In this document: positions 46,101-59,300 of the stretch, piece by piece
Layout of the letters: every line of letters starts with the position of its first letter
Position numbering within the stretch: position 1 is the stretch's first letter
Assembly: GCA_025345505.1 (NCBI GenBank)
Contig: JANVCC010000022.1
Span: forward strand, 27,446,375 to 27,510,374
DNA from: Todiramphus chloris collaris
Lineage: Eukaryota; Chordata; Aves; Coraciiformes; Alcedinidae
Length of the DNA stretch: 64,000 nt
Reading direction: 5' to 3'
Notes under the pieces: generated by a model
The model's database searches: none
The model's input: the letters and a program-made list of their open reading frames with translations, nothing else
Told to the model about the DNA's origin: nothing
Position numbers and translations under genes: made by a program

Positions 46101-49100
46101 ATGGGCTTTGACAGAGGTGAGTCCTTTCTTGCAAACAGTTCCTTCCCAGCTCTTGTAGAAGTTATCACTATGGCCCTCAAGGTTTTTGCTAGGATGCTGC
46201 TTCTGCCACCATGTTGTGGTTGCCTTCCTTCAGCACAAACATCTCGGGCAGATCTCAGCTCTGCATTGTCTCCGCTTGGCTCTGCATTTGGAGGGAAAAA
46301 ATTGGAGCAAGAGGGGGGCTGTGTATCCCCAGCAAGAGGCACACTCCCCATATCCAGCTTCATGCTGTGGCTGGAAATTGTCTTGCATGTGTCACTGGTC
46401 CATGGGATGTGATGGAGGAAAGCTAACAGGCCTTATCTCAGCTGGGGGAAAGCTCTGTGATTAGAATAAAGCCCCACAGCTGACAGCCTTCTAATTTCTT
46501 TTCTGCTTTCTTATTACAGGGAAGTGAGTTGTGTCACCCACTTCTCAGAGGTTAAAAGTTTTGTTGTCTGAGGCTGGATCATAGCCAAGAGTGGGAACTG
46601 GCCATCAGTGGGGTAGGGCAGAGGACAGTGGGAGCTGGTCAGGTTTTTCAGCAAAAAAATAGAAGACAAGGCCACCTTTCCCAGTGAAAAAGAGGAAGAT
46701 GAGGAGCTGGGGAGTGTGTGTTACAGTCATCAGCACAGAGTTTAAAGAGAACCAGCAGTGCCCTGTGTTTTAAAGCCCAGTTGATAGTATTGAATAGCCC
46801 TGGCTTCCCGCAGAACTCCCTCAGCCTGTTTGCAGTTGCTCCCAGCAGTAAGACTGGGAGATTTATGTGATTTTATGGTGGTACAAAAGAGTTGGTTTGC
46901 AGCACGGCACCATTTCTGCTTGATGGAGTCTGTGACAAAGCAAGTTTTGGTGGTGTAAAAGCTCCTGGGCTGTTGGACTGAAGTAGCCCATTTACAACAC
47001 TCAGCAGAGAGTGAAAGCCATGGGACTGGTTACAGCCATGCTGAAAGGTAGTGAAAGAGCTGATCACACCCGATGCTTAAAACCAGACAGGTTTATAGCA
47101 CTGACCTGTGCATAATAAAGAATATAATTATTTTTGCTCCTGCATTCAGCCTAATGTTAGAGCCAGTGTGCTGAGTGTTGCACAGGACATTGCAGACAGG
47201 GTTTCTTCATGAACCACCCTTCAGGGAACATGTATGTATTACTGACATGCTGGTGTGAGGGCATATTTCTTCCTTCAAAATGGTTTAGCCCTTGTGAGGA
47301 AGCAAAGTAGTCTTCTGAAGGTGGCCAAGTACCCTGGGAGCAGTGTGGCCTCTCAGCCATGGGGAAGTTGTAGGAAGTAGGTTTGTGAGCAGGGAAGGAT
47401 GGCCCTGGCAGAAGAGGAAGAGTGTGCTGCTGGGAGGGAGAGGTGGCTTTACAGTCAAGGCTGAGGCACAGCCACAACCTCTAGATTAATGCCCAGGTAT
47501 GGGTAAGGACCTTTATGTTGTGGTGTTAAGCAAAGTCTCTTTTCCTTAAAAACTTCATGTTGGATCTTTTTTTGGAATTGCAGGACTTCTCCCCCTGAGG
47601 AAAGTTGGGAGGTTCAGCAATGGCTCTGTCAAATTTCCTCTTCACTTTGTGTCTATGCAGAACAACTTGGATTGATGGACTGCTGTTACAGATGACACCC
47701 GACAGGCTTTTATCTTGACAGCGCAGGTATGGGTGCAATGTCTGGCTGACATATGACTTGAACTTTAGGAATGAGACACATCTATTCCCCACTGGTAACT
47801 TATTATAAGAGATGCCTACACCTAAGATAGCAGTCCAGAGACCAGGAGGGGAGAGGAAAAACACCTATAGGTTACAATGCATTTTATCTGGTGGTAGGTG
47901 CTTCATGTAGACCAGACAAGGTTTCCTTGCTGCCTGAAGAGGAATTGAGCCAGCTAGCTCAGATACAGACAGCACCAGCAAAGTTGCCTGGGTTAGGTGT
48001 GGGGCGCTGAATTGCACCATGTGTGTACAAAGATGGTTTGAATTTTCCCATGAGCCTAGAGGAGGATTGAAGTTTCTTATGTTCAGACAGTACCTCCACA
48101 CTCACAAGTACATGCACTGACACAGAGCAGGAGAGCAGTCATACTACCTTTGTAGACACATGACCAAGGCAGAAGTTAGGCCTGTCAGCTCTATGCAGAT
48201 CTAAACCAACATGTCCTTACAGCCCTGTAGGTATCATTGGAGAAAGGTGACTTCTAATATTCCAGTTTACACTCCAGGTCAGCTATTTGATGTAAGACCA
48301 ACACTTGTTGATTTTGAGCTGAAATCTCATGTAAGTCCCCACTCACGAGTGATCAGCCATACACAAGTACCCTCAGAGGACAGAAGATCAGCTACAATGG
48401 TGCCAGTTGTGTGGTGGTGGGATGATTTTGAATGAGTGGGATATATGTAGGGGGGTATGATCCCTGGTCAGGTCTCCAAAACAACCCTGTCCACAGATAT
48501 AGATGTCTGAGAGTCTGCAAACTGTAAGTAGCTAGCCTGGGAGCATTGAGTGCACTCACACTGCTGCAAGTACTTGGGGACTGGAGTGTCATTCCCAGGG
48601 TCTACACCATCTGTGTCTTCTGCGGTGTAGCCCAAATGTGATGCAGAGGGGAAAGGAATATTTTGAAGCTAGAAGTCTGAGAGTGTTCTTTGTGGCCATG
48701 GGAGCTGCTGCCTAGACCAGGCAGCATAAAGGTCCTGTTGCCTTATGCAGCTTAACTTCTTGCTCTGCCTTGCTGGTCTGCATATCTGCAGGAACAGCTC
48801 ACGGTGGCAGTGCTGCCTTGTGGTTTGAATTGTTCCCAGGCTTGATTTCTTTTTCTTGCTGACACACAGGGAGTTATATCCCCAGAGTGAGCATCAGGGG
48901 TTTCATATGAAAAAAACACAGATGCAAATTACAGAAATCTGTGTCCTGCCGTGCTGGGTTTAATTAAGGGCACACTGAAAAAGTCCCTGTTTGGTAACAC
49001 CTCTCTGCACTCGTGTTGGAATTGAAGTGGCTTCATGGCAAGGCTGAGTTTGGGCTCACATCTGGCAATATTAAATCACCACCCTGTAGGAAGAGAAGGT

Positions 49101-52100
49101 TATTTCTATTTTCTGCATTTTGAGTGATTACATGTGCCAAACGCACCTTTCTGCTACAACTGGTAGAAAGAAAAAATGTGTAACCTCTGGAGGAAGCACC
49201 GGAGAGGAGCAATGTGAAACGCCACACCACTGATCGTTAGCACTGCCTGGTCCCAAAGGAAAGCATAGTCTTTGAAGGACAGCACTTCATCAGGACATCA
49301 TCTGGCTGGGAGGTAGCAGTGGCCCACGTATCTGGTACAGACACAGCCCTGTGGTGTGCTGGTTGCTATTTCATTTGTGCTGTCAGCACTGACCTGTCTC
49401 CTGGGGACGATTGGCAGTGTTTCATGCATTTGAGAAACTTCAAGCAGCTGGTGTATGGATGCTATATCTGCCTACTAAATATGTTTTGTTTATTTTTCTG
49501 TGCAATTTATTATCTACAAAATCTACAATCTGCCTACCTACCTAACTAGATACAATTGTATGAATAGAGATGAAGGCAATGGATCATCATATTTTTTCCT
49601 AGGCATGTCCATTTTATCCACCCAAAAATCATTGTCCAGCTTGATTCTAACAATTTCTCTTATTTTTCCTGGATTTCTAGTGGAGTCTGACATAAGGTTC
49701 CTGTGCTGTACAGTTACTTTTCCCCTGAACAGCAGATTTGTTGTGTGGATGCTTCATGGGGTTTATGTGGAACCTGTGGCCCATGGACTTAAAAGCACAT
49801 ATTTTTGCCCATGGGCTCACATGGAAATAAGGCAGCCCACAGAGTGTATAAGGAAGTCTAGAAATACATCTATGTATCTATATATAAATCATAAATTCAA
49901 ACACTCTCTCACACACCTACACCATTTACTGTCTGTAAATGGCTGTCTGTCTGTTTTGGCTCCTGGTAGGAAGGCGTCAGGTTGCAGGCATCCTGCTGCA
50001 TGGCGTGGCATATAAGTGGGTATGTATGTACAGCTGTGTGCTTCCTCTCTCTAATGCACCACTCAGGATTATTCCAGCCTCAGAGGTAACACCCTATCCT
50101 GAAATAGCCTTGAAGCTTTGTTGACTTGGGCAGAAAAGCATCTTTGCTTGTTCTAGGCAGCCTAGGTTTCCCCTGACCTTTGGCAATGCCCAGGGCAGTT
50201 AGTTGGCTTTTAAATCATGACATCTGCTCCTCATTCAGCTGGCTGCTTCCCTCACCAGCTCTTTTCCCCTTGCTGTGCTTTGGATTTGCTCTTTGCGCAG
50301 TGTAGTAGTAAACCTGAGCCATAAGGGCATTAATTATTGTGCTTATAAAGCAGAATGTCAGCAGTGCTTAGGCAGAGCATGCAGTTGTGGTGGATGACCA
50401 TCTCCACTTGTTCCCAGATCTCTATTCTATGGCTATGTAGAGTCAAACCTGGTGCTACCCAAAGGGAAACGGCTCCATCAGAGAGAAGATTCTCTTTCTG
50501 TTCTTGTTCAGTTGCTCAGTTCCCATAAGAGTAAGGATATTTTGCCAAGGCTTTGGAGATGCTTTGGCTTGAAATACAAAAAAAACACAGAAAACAAAAC
50601 AAAGTCCAGCACAAAGAATATGGAGAAATAACAATGTGTAAAATGGAGCCAAACACAGTTTTCTAGGATTTGCAAACCCCACAGAAAACAAGGAGGGCAT
50701 TTTATCCCTCAGAGCAGGGACAGTAGTTGCTTTTTTGGAGGATGAGAGATTCTGTTTGCAGCACAAGTCCCTGCTGCTGCACTGCTCCTGCTGCTCCTAG
50801 AAACAGAGCACAAAGGCTTCTGTTTAGTAGACGTGGCCAAGAATTTCTCAGAAGCATCAGGTGTCAAATCAACATTTTCAATCTCTTCTCTCTGCCTGAG
50901 TTGCTTTTCCTTCATGTTCCTTTCACTGCTTTTTTCCTTCTAAACCCTTCCCCTCCTTCTCCCTGATCAAACTCTTTCTTTCATGGCAAACATCATTACT
51001 ACAGCAGGCAAGATGAAATATGCCTCAGTCTACCTTAATCCCAGTGCAGACAGAAACCCAAGAGAGAAGGGCAAAGAATAGCAAATAAGGAGGTTTGCAG
51101 AATGCCAACACAGCAGTGGCAGTGAGAAATACAAGACAAAGCCGTTAACCACACAAGGAAATAAATGCTCCTGTGGGAAAAATCATACACTAATGCCTAT
51201 TAGCTTAATAGCACTGTGGTTTAGGCAGAGGGCTGAGAGACAGGGGGTCTGGGCTCTGTGCACTGCTGAGCTGCAGCCCAGCTGTCACTTGGGAAGCTGC
51301 GTGCTCGCTCTGTCCTTGGTTGTCTTTGCTTTCAGCTTTGCCACTTCCCAGTGTAAAACAGGAATCGGTTTCTTCTGGGTCTGTCAGATGCTGGCAGAGG
51401 CCAGGAACACATGGAGGAGACAATGCACACACTTGTGCAAGGGTCAGATCTCTCCCTGCTTTTGGTTGCTCTTCTCCCATCTCGCTCTTTGTCCGAAGGT
51501 TGGAGCTGAATGAAGGTCTCCAGCACTCCTTGTCAGAAAGAGATCGCACACAGTGTGCCCAGTCCAAATCCAAAGTGCTCTGCAGGTATTTTTTCGGTTG
51601 TTGGGAATTTGTGGACTGATCCTAAGAGGAAAAAGGCCATGGCAAAAAAAGAGAATGAAATGGAATCAAATGGCAAAGCCAGTCCAATGAAGAGCAGGAG
51701 ATAATCAGCACTACCAGTTTACTAGGAAGGTTTATGAGGGAAGGAGAGCAAAGCTTCCCTTGGAGAAAAGATAAAGAGGCAGATTATGATATATTTAACT
51801 TCATAGTGCTTCCTGAAAAAGAGCCGAGGGCATTGTTTTCTGCTTTAATATTTTGTGTTAAACATTAAAGCAATGAAGGCCAGGAGCCCGAGTAACTATG
51901 AGGTTTTATGAGTAGCAGAGATTTTTAGGTTGGGGAGTAGAGGGACTTTATTGGTTGTTATTATTAGACTTTTCTGCTCACAATGGACAAGTCAATATTT
52001 TTTTCTTTTGACTGCTGCTGTTTCCTCCTTTGATTGTTAAATCCCCTCTCTGCCTAGAAATGCCCTACTTTGAACAGAGTTTGCTCATGCCTAGCAGATG

Positions 52101-55100
52101 GCCTAAGGATGCTGAGTGTTGAGTCACCATGGCCACAGCAGGTAAAAGTAATTCAGTCTGAGCACTGCAGGGGCTAAATTTGGGGAGGTGCAGGGTTAGT
52201 AAGTAGATAAACACCCTGTGTTAGCTGTTAACACCAGGATGTGGGGCAAGAATGTATCTGCTCCCAGCATCCTTTTGCTGTGGGTAGTATGAGACCTTAA
52301 GGAGGAGAAATAAAGGGAAAGAAATTGTGTTTCAGGTTATGAATATTCTAGGAAAGAAATTTTAAAGGAAGGTGGTTGAATGGAGGCCCTATTAGTAACT
52401 CAAGATATGAGACATTTCTCACTTCAGGTTCAGCCTTCTAAGGCTGCCAGGAGTTAACACAAAAGTGATTGTCAGATAGTAGGTAGATGGTGATGTGATG
52501 AACAGGCTTAGGCACCCTAGGGGAAAGAGGGGTCTCTAATGCTAAGGGTGTTAACAGAGGCTGCAAAGGCTTTATCAAGACAAATATTACAATTAGCTGT
52601 TGTTCACCACTGCTCCCTACACTGCTTAAAAAGGAAGGGAAGGGTTCCCTACACATGGAAACTTCTTCAAGTATGGGGGTGAATTTTGAATAGACATTAA
52701 GGGAGAAAAAAAAAGGGTAAAATTTAATATTTTTCCTCTTATGATCATGTCATATCAGATTTACTGCCTTGCAGTGTCTGGCAAGAAACTTATTAGGAAA
52801 TAATACTACTGTCTCAGAGCTGGGGTATTAATTTTTAATTGATTACTTCTTTGTGACTATGATGGAAGTGAAACATCAAAGATGGGTGAATAGTATAGCA
52901 CATGCCCTTGCTATTCTGGAGGCACACACTGAGCCCCAAGCTGTTCTCAAGGCTTTTTTTTCCCAGCTGTCTGAAATAAGCCTGTGCCAGCCTTCTCCTG
53001 CATCCTACTAATGTGTGAGCATCTCCCAGTCTCTAATGCATTCATTAACATCACGCCACCGCAGGGTGATGAATGAGGAAGCAAAGGCAGGAGGGAGGCT
53101 TAAACCCTTTGGTTCCAGTGGGAATGAATCACCAAAAGATGGTTTCTGGAGTTGATGAAAATGAACAGAAATTCCCTGGCAGAGGAAGGGAGCTGAATCT
53201 GCATCACTCCATGATCTGGAAAGGACAACCTATGCATGGCATAAGACAGCCTATATATAGGGATATGTGGGAGACAACTGGGTGTGCAGCTACTGCCAGA
53301 GAGGCATAAGCATACATCCCCGGCTCCTGAAAATGTCTCACCATGGCTGCTGTGCTGAGAGACCAACATCACTCATTTGTGTGCACCCCCAAGACCCAGT
53401 TCTGCCAGTTTGAGTCCCTCTGGGCTTTCCCATAAGGTGAGTACCCAAGGCCTGTCTCATATGGTCCCCAAAGACTGGATAGAAAAAGAGCTGCTTTTTC
53501 CCTCAGGCTGCCTTCTCTACCTGTCAAACGTGTTCTTCACTGCAAAGTGAAGCATCTGTTGCCTACACATGGTACAACCAAAAAGCCAGTGTCTGAGGAT
53601 AAAATATGAAGGGAAAAAATTGCTTCAGTTGCAGCTGCAGTTGGGGAGCAGCATGTTATCAGGGAGGCTGAGAGCCAGGCAGAGGAATACAAGCCCTCGG
53701 GCCATTGCTAGCAAACCATGCTTGCCAAAAATGGTCAAATTTCTTGCTTTTTAATATCCCACCTGAGGAAATGGCCCTTCTGTGCCCCCACTCTCTCAAG
53801 CTGAAATAATTTTGCTACTAATGTGAATCGTGAATGTCATTTTGCTGCAGCAAGTTGTGTTTCTTCTTAGAAACTTTCCTAGCATTTGTGAAGCAACAAA
53901 CTTCGGCTTTCAAAGAGCAGGTACAATCTGAGCTTCTGGTGGTGGGAAGGTATTCATGTGCACAGATGTTACTCACAAATAAATTAGGGTTTGTTATCCA
54001 AAAGGACTTAATTCCTGATTTTGGTGTGTTTGGCTTTGCAAAACTTAAGAAATCTTTCTAACGTGACAAATTTACAAAAAAAATTTCAGTCCCCCCTTAG
54101 TTTCACTCTGTTACCGTCATCGTTCATTACTTCAGTGTACTTTACTTCCAAGAAGATGCAGGAAGAAAGAGACCACTGCAGCTGGCAGATGCAACAGATT
54201 GGTACTTGGTGAGTGTATGTGTCTATGTGCACTTTGTCCTCAGAAAACACAGACCTGCAGCCTATTTGATCGAAGAACTTTGCAGCTCAAGTAGCAAAGC
54301 AAGCAAACAACCACAGGAAGTGTAAAACATTTTCCTTTTTTTTTTTTTTTTCCTCTTGGCCTTTCTGATTCCTAAAGAAATTCTCCAGTCAATACCAGTG
54401 CATTTGTGGAAGCTTAGTTGGCAAGAAAATCACAAGTTAAAAGTAATACATCAAGTTCCTGTCTGAAGCTTTTTACATTCATAGTGATTATTTGCAATAT
54501 ACTGGGCTGTACGAATACAGTGTGTTTCACACAGGTTCACACTGCCACCTCCCTCTCAAAGACAAGTCTTGGAGCTCAAAGAAATCAGGAAGCCAACTCT
54601 GCTCCCTTCTTGCAGATGTACTTTCAGGGGTCATAGATGGAGGGGAAAGTTAGGGGTGGGTGTGCTTTCAGTTTCTCCTTCCACAGGGCTGATTGCAAAC
54701 ACTAACAAAGGTTGTGGCTCCTTGCCTGTTATGCAAACCAAGTGCTAGTGCATCTTAATACAAAGTATATGCAGTCACAAAATTCAGCTTTTAGAAATTC
54801 CCAATGGGACTTGTGATGTAGTACAGGCAAAAGGCCAGAGCCAGGGAATGCAGGGGGGACAGTCCTCTGGGAGGAGGCCACCAGATTTGGTTCCACCAGA
54901 AAAGGGACTCTCTGAGGAGGCAACTTGTTGCTTTCTATTTTCAAGAAATGGAGACATGGAAAAGGCTTCCCAGTTCTCACCAGTCTTACCTGCCCCTCTC
55001 TCTACTTGATGCTGGTTTCAGTCCCTCAACAAACATGTGGAACACCTCATCCCAGTGGGAGCTAGATTTGACTGCTCTAATTTATTCAGCTTAGAATTTG

Positions 55101-56314
55101 TGTCCTAGAAAGCATCTGAGGGCATCATCCATTTTTGTTACTTCTGAGTTTGTGTGGATGACTGTCATCTCTGGCCACACGGACAAAGCTGCCAGTGGCT
55201 ACTCTGGCCTGGAATTGAAGAAAGAAGTCATCCGTGATTTCAGAGAAGAAATGTCTACTGACTGGACACTAAGTGTGCTATCCTCTTCAAAATCGGTCTC
55301 TTTTTACCATTTCTTCTTTCTCTGAAGGATCAAAAGTAATTCAAGAACACAGAAACAAGGAAAATAGAACTAGGACTTATAAACAAAAAGACTCCATTTT
55401 CTATCAGGTCTGAACCCATCCTAGGGTTTACATTTCACTGCTTATCTTGGGAGGAAATTCAGTCCTGAGGTTTGCTTTCTTCTCTGCACTGAACACAGCA
55501 ATTATGTTCATCCTATTCAGATTCTAGACTCATTTTTTCTTCCTTTTTCTAAGGCCTGTGCTGTTATTTTCCATCCATCCACTTTTACAGTTAGAAAAAG
55601 TATATTTGAGAGGCTGACTTGATTTGCTTTTTCCCTTGGGGAATAATAGATGTCATTGTGCTAAGAAAAATGAAAAGAAAAAAAGCCTTTCTGTGCACCA
55701 AAGGGTGTGGGGAGGAAACCATATAAAAAAATCTGCATCTTAAGTACTGTAATCTAGAGATGACAAAGATGGTCACACACTTATTTTCTTCTGACTCGAC
55801 CTTCTTAATGACAATGCAAAAAATTTCTCATAACTTCTGTCTCTCCAGGAAGCTTGACCAGCATTGTCTCAAGCTGTGTGTTTTCCCCACTATTGATATG
55901 TACCATTTACAGAAGTTTTTATTTATTTTTTTTGTTAATATTTCAACCAAAAAGATTTTTCCAAACAATCACAACCTTTTTTGCTTCTTTCAATCTTGTC
56001 TGATATCTCATTGTAGTTGTCTGTGAAAGGCAGATAGACATCTGTGGAGTCTGAAGAAGAGCTCTGTCAATTTTACACAGCTCTCCCCGCCTTCCCCATA
56101 CACCTGCCTCTATAATCTGACAGTAAAATTGGATTTTTGGTATCTCTTTAACAGTCCAAAAAGTAAACCCCTTTCATAACATGTATCATTTTCCAAGATA
56201 ATTTGAAGAGAACACTGTTCACTTTCAAATTGCCCTTTGGCAGATTTGAAACTGCTGTTGTTTTGTGAAAGCTCTTGGCATTTAAAACCACTTTGTAAGA
56301 AGGAAGAGGAATGG

Positions 56315-56347
<33 letters not shown>

Positions 56348-59300
56348 GCTCCCGGATCCCAACTACTTCACATTCCTTCTTGATCTGTCCAGAGCTTTTC
56401 AAGTGAGTGGGAACAGGCGGACAAGCGCATTCTGAAGAAAATCTCATTTCGACCCTAAATGGTGCTTCACAATTTCCAATTCACGCTGTTGCCATTTTTA
56501 CAGGAATTGATGGCTGCCATTGTTATCAAAGCTGACAGGCCTCTGGTAGGTTGCACAATCAGCGTGACCTGCTCGAGCCTTTCATTATTCCCAAGTGGCA
56601 GATTCTCATGATATCTCTCTTTTATAGGCATTGCTCAGTTTTATTTCATGTTTGGCATGTCTCTTCCAACTCGCTGACTGCTGGGGTGTGGAGATAAAAT
56701 GAGTCCTTTAAAGTTAAAGGAACAACAGCTTCAACGTGCACTAGAAGTGGTTGGCGGCTTCTGTCCTTGCGTGTTTCAGATCACTCTGTTTATCCAAATT
56801 AACAGTTGGGTAATTACCCAGCAATCCACTGTTCTCAGCCCTGGCATTCAGACAGCGTTTGCAGACATGCAAATGTCCTCTGAAAGCAAATCCAGATCAA
56901 AGGCTTGGGGGCTTTTGTGCTTGAAAAAAGAAAGAGGATAGTGTTTTTGTTGATCTGTTTTTGTCTAAAAGTGTGTTTGTCTTATCTCAATTAGAAGAAC
57001 CTGGAAGGGTGCTGAAAAATCCCCCAAATGACCAAACTGATCACCAGAATAAGAAACAGGAGGAAGGGTGACCAGCTCCTCAGGAATGTGAAGAAGCTGA
57101 ATGGAAGATGAAACTCCCTGCAGCCAAGAGGTGTTTTGCTGCACTGAGTACAATTTAAGCAACCTGAAAGGATGATATGCCCCTCCCTTCCCCCATAAGA
57201 CTCCAGCAAAAGACTCTGCTCAAACCTATATAGGGCCTATAAACACCCCATGAGTTCCTTGTATGACACAGGCAGCACTAAAGGGTGAAAACAAAAGAAA
57301 GCCTTTTGACTAAACCTTCAAAAACCTAATTTGTCAGGAATTTCTTGTATAAAATTTGGATAATGTCACATAAGAGATTCCTGGTAGATCTAGGAAAAGG
57401 TCTACCAAATCCTCCAACATCATCCCAAAGGCTTTGTGTTTGTCCCTGACAGATTCCCATAGGATGCTGATCTTGCCTTTGCCTTCAATCCCAGCTGTGC
57501 TTCCAGCAGAATTCTTTTTCTTATTGTTTAGTCTGGAATTGCTTTGATGTTGTTTTTTATGGAGATAACTTTTCTATGAGAAAGGCGCTGTGATTTTGGT
57601 TGTGTCTGTTCTGCTCAGGAGATGGTGTGTAATGAGTTCCTCGCAGCTGCTGGACTTGGGGACAGCAGTTCTGCATCAACGGGGATATGAAACCAGCTGT
57701 ATAAATGTAGTTCTGTAGCTGTTATGTGCTTATACTTACACAATTGGGAGGGAATTTGAGGGAGGAGGGATCTGTGCTTCTGCACCAAACCTGGTTTTTA
57801 TACATTTAGCTCAAGTTTACCAAGTCTCTGCTAAGTGTTCTAAATCGAAATCCCCACATATTCAAATTTCCCTATAGGGTAGTGCACAGTAGGAAATGTG
57901 GGTGAGTGCAGCAGTCAGTGAACACCATAGGCACAGGGATGCAAGGGAAAGTGAAGCAAAAACCCACAAGAACAATGGTACTGGAACAGGAAAAAGAAAC
58001 ATCTCCCCCATCCTCTGGCTTTGTATCGTGAAGGCAGCCAGAACCAGGGTCTTTCATGGTGTGAGCCTTCTTTCCTGCTTCTGATTCTTGGGATCATCGT
58101 CATAAAGGAAAATCTGTTGCTTGATAGAAATAAAGAAGGAGGGGGAAAAAACCCAGCTTTCTAGGTAAATTAAGAAAAATATGATGAATGAATAAACTAG
58201 TGAGCAGATATTGATAAATAAGTACCTCTACAGCCCCTAGTAGCCTAATTACTGTAAACAGTCAAGACACACAGGGATAATATCTTTTATTATTAGATCA
58301 TGAGCCATACCTAGAAAAAAAATAAATCAAAGGAACTTGTCAACACAGCTGCTTTTCTTTGGGTCTGAAACAGAAGCAGCAAAGTTCCAGGTAAAGAAAC
58401 ATTAGGGGCAATTGTCCTACTTTGATTTAATTACATGACTCAATTAAATACTTAGAGAGGAAGGGGTTGCTAGAATCAAAAAAGCAGATGCGAACATTCA
58501 AGTTTGATTTCCCAGGTCAAACTCCCATGATGATACTGAGTCAGGTATTCAGTCTCTTCCTTTTCCTTACTGGTTGTTCCTTGTCTTATCTTCTCTACAC
58601 ACCCAAGCACTGCTTGTGCTAAGGTGCTGTGAATGGGGTCAGGGAACTGAGTGAATTGAAAAATAACACATGAAAACAGTTATCTTTTAAGCTTTTTCCT
58701 TTAGGTCACAGGACAACAATAGGGTAGGAGGGAAGGGCAGTCATGGCTAAAAATTTCAACTCATGGCCCTACTGTGTCCAGAGCTAATGTTATGAGTAGC
58801 CGATGTCCATTTGGCTCAGCTGGACCTGGCATCACTAGAAATTAGCAGAAAGTGGGGAAGGTCTGGCTGGGCACTGTCATGCCACATAGGACAAGCAGTG
58901 TTTTATCAAGTGCATGCTGTCCAAAGATTGTCATGTAAGTTGGACCATAAAGTGTGACATAGAAAGGGCCTGAGGGCAGGAGGACTTTTCATGGTGGATA
59001 GTAGAGAAATAGATATATTTGGTATCTGTGGGTAGGGTGTGGGATGGACTGTTACTATTTTCTTTGTCAGATTTGAGAGTTAGATTTGAAGAATAATGGC
59101 CCTTCATGTAATTGTGAGAGGCTAGATTTCCATAAGTGGCTTTGACATCACTGGAGGCCAGATGGACTATGAGGATAATATGTTCTTACCACCATGGTGC
59201 CTTGCAGCACCTTTGATGAACTAGATCTTGATCTCCTGATAAAAAGCAGAAGAAAACACATTCCTGACCAAGCAAGACATTGAACACATTTTTTTAAGCA

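Noticed and set aside
49500-50015. 171-codon open frame, the longest outside CR1
   Set aside because: Low-complexity start from a CTAC-type repeat, no domain, no splice sites or conserved motif. A frame of this length is expected by chance in 64 kb.
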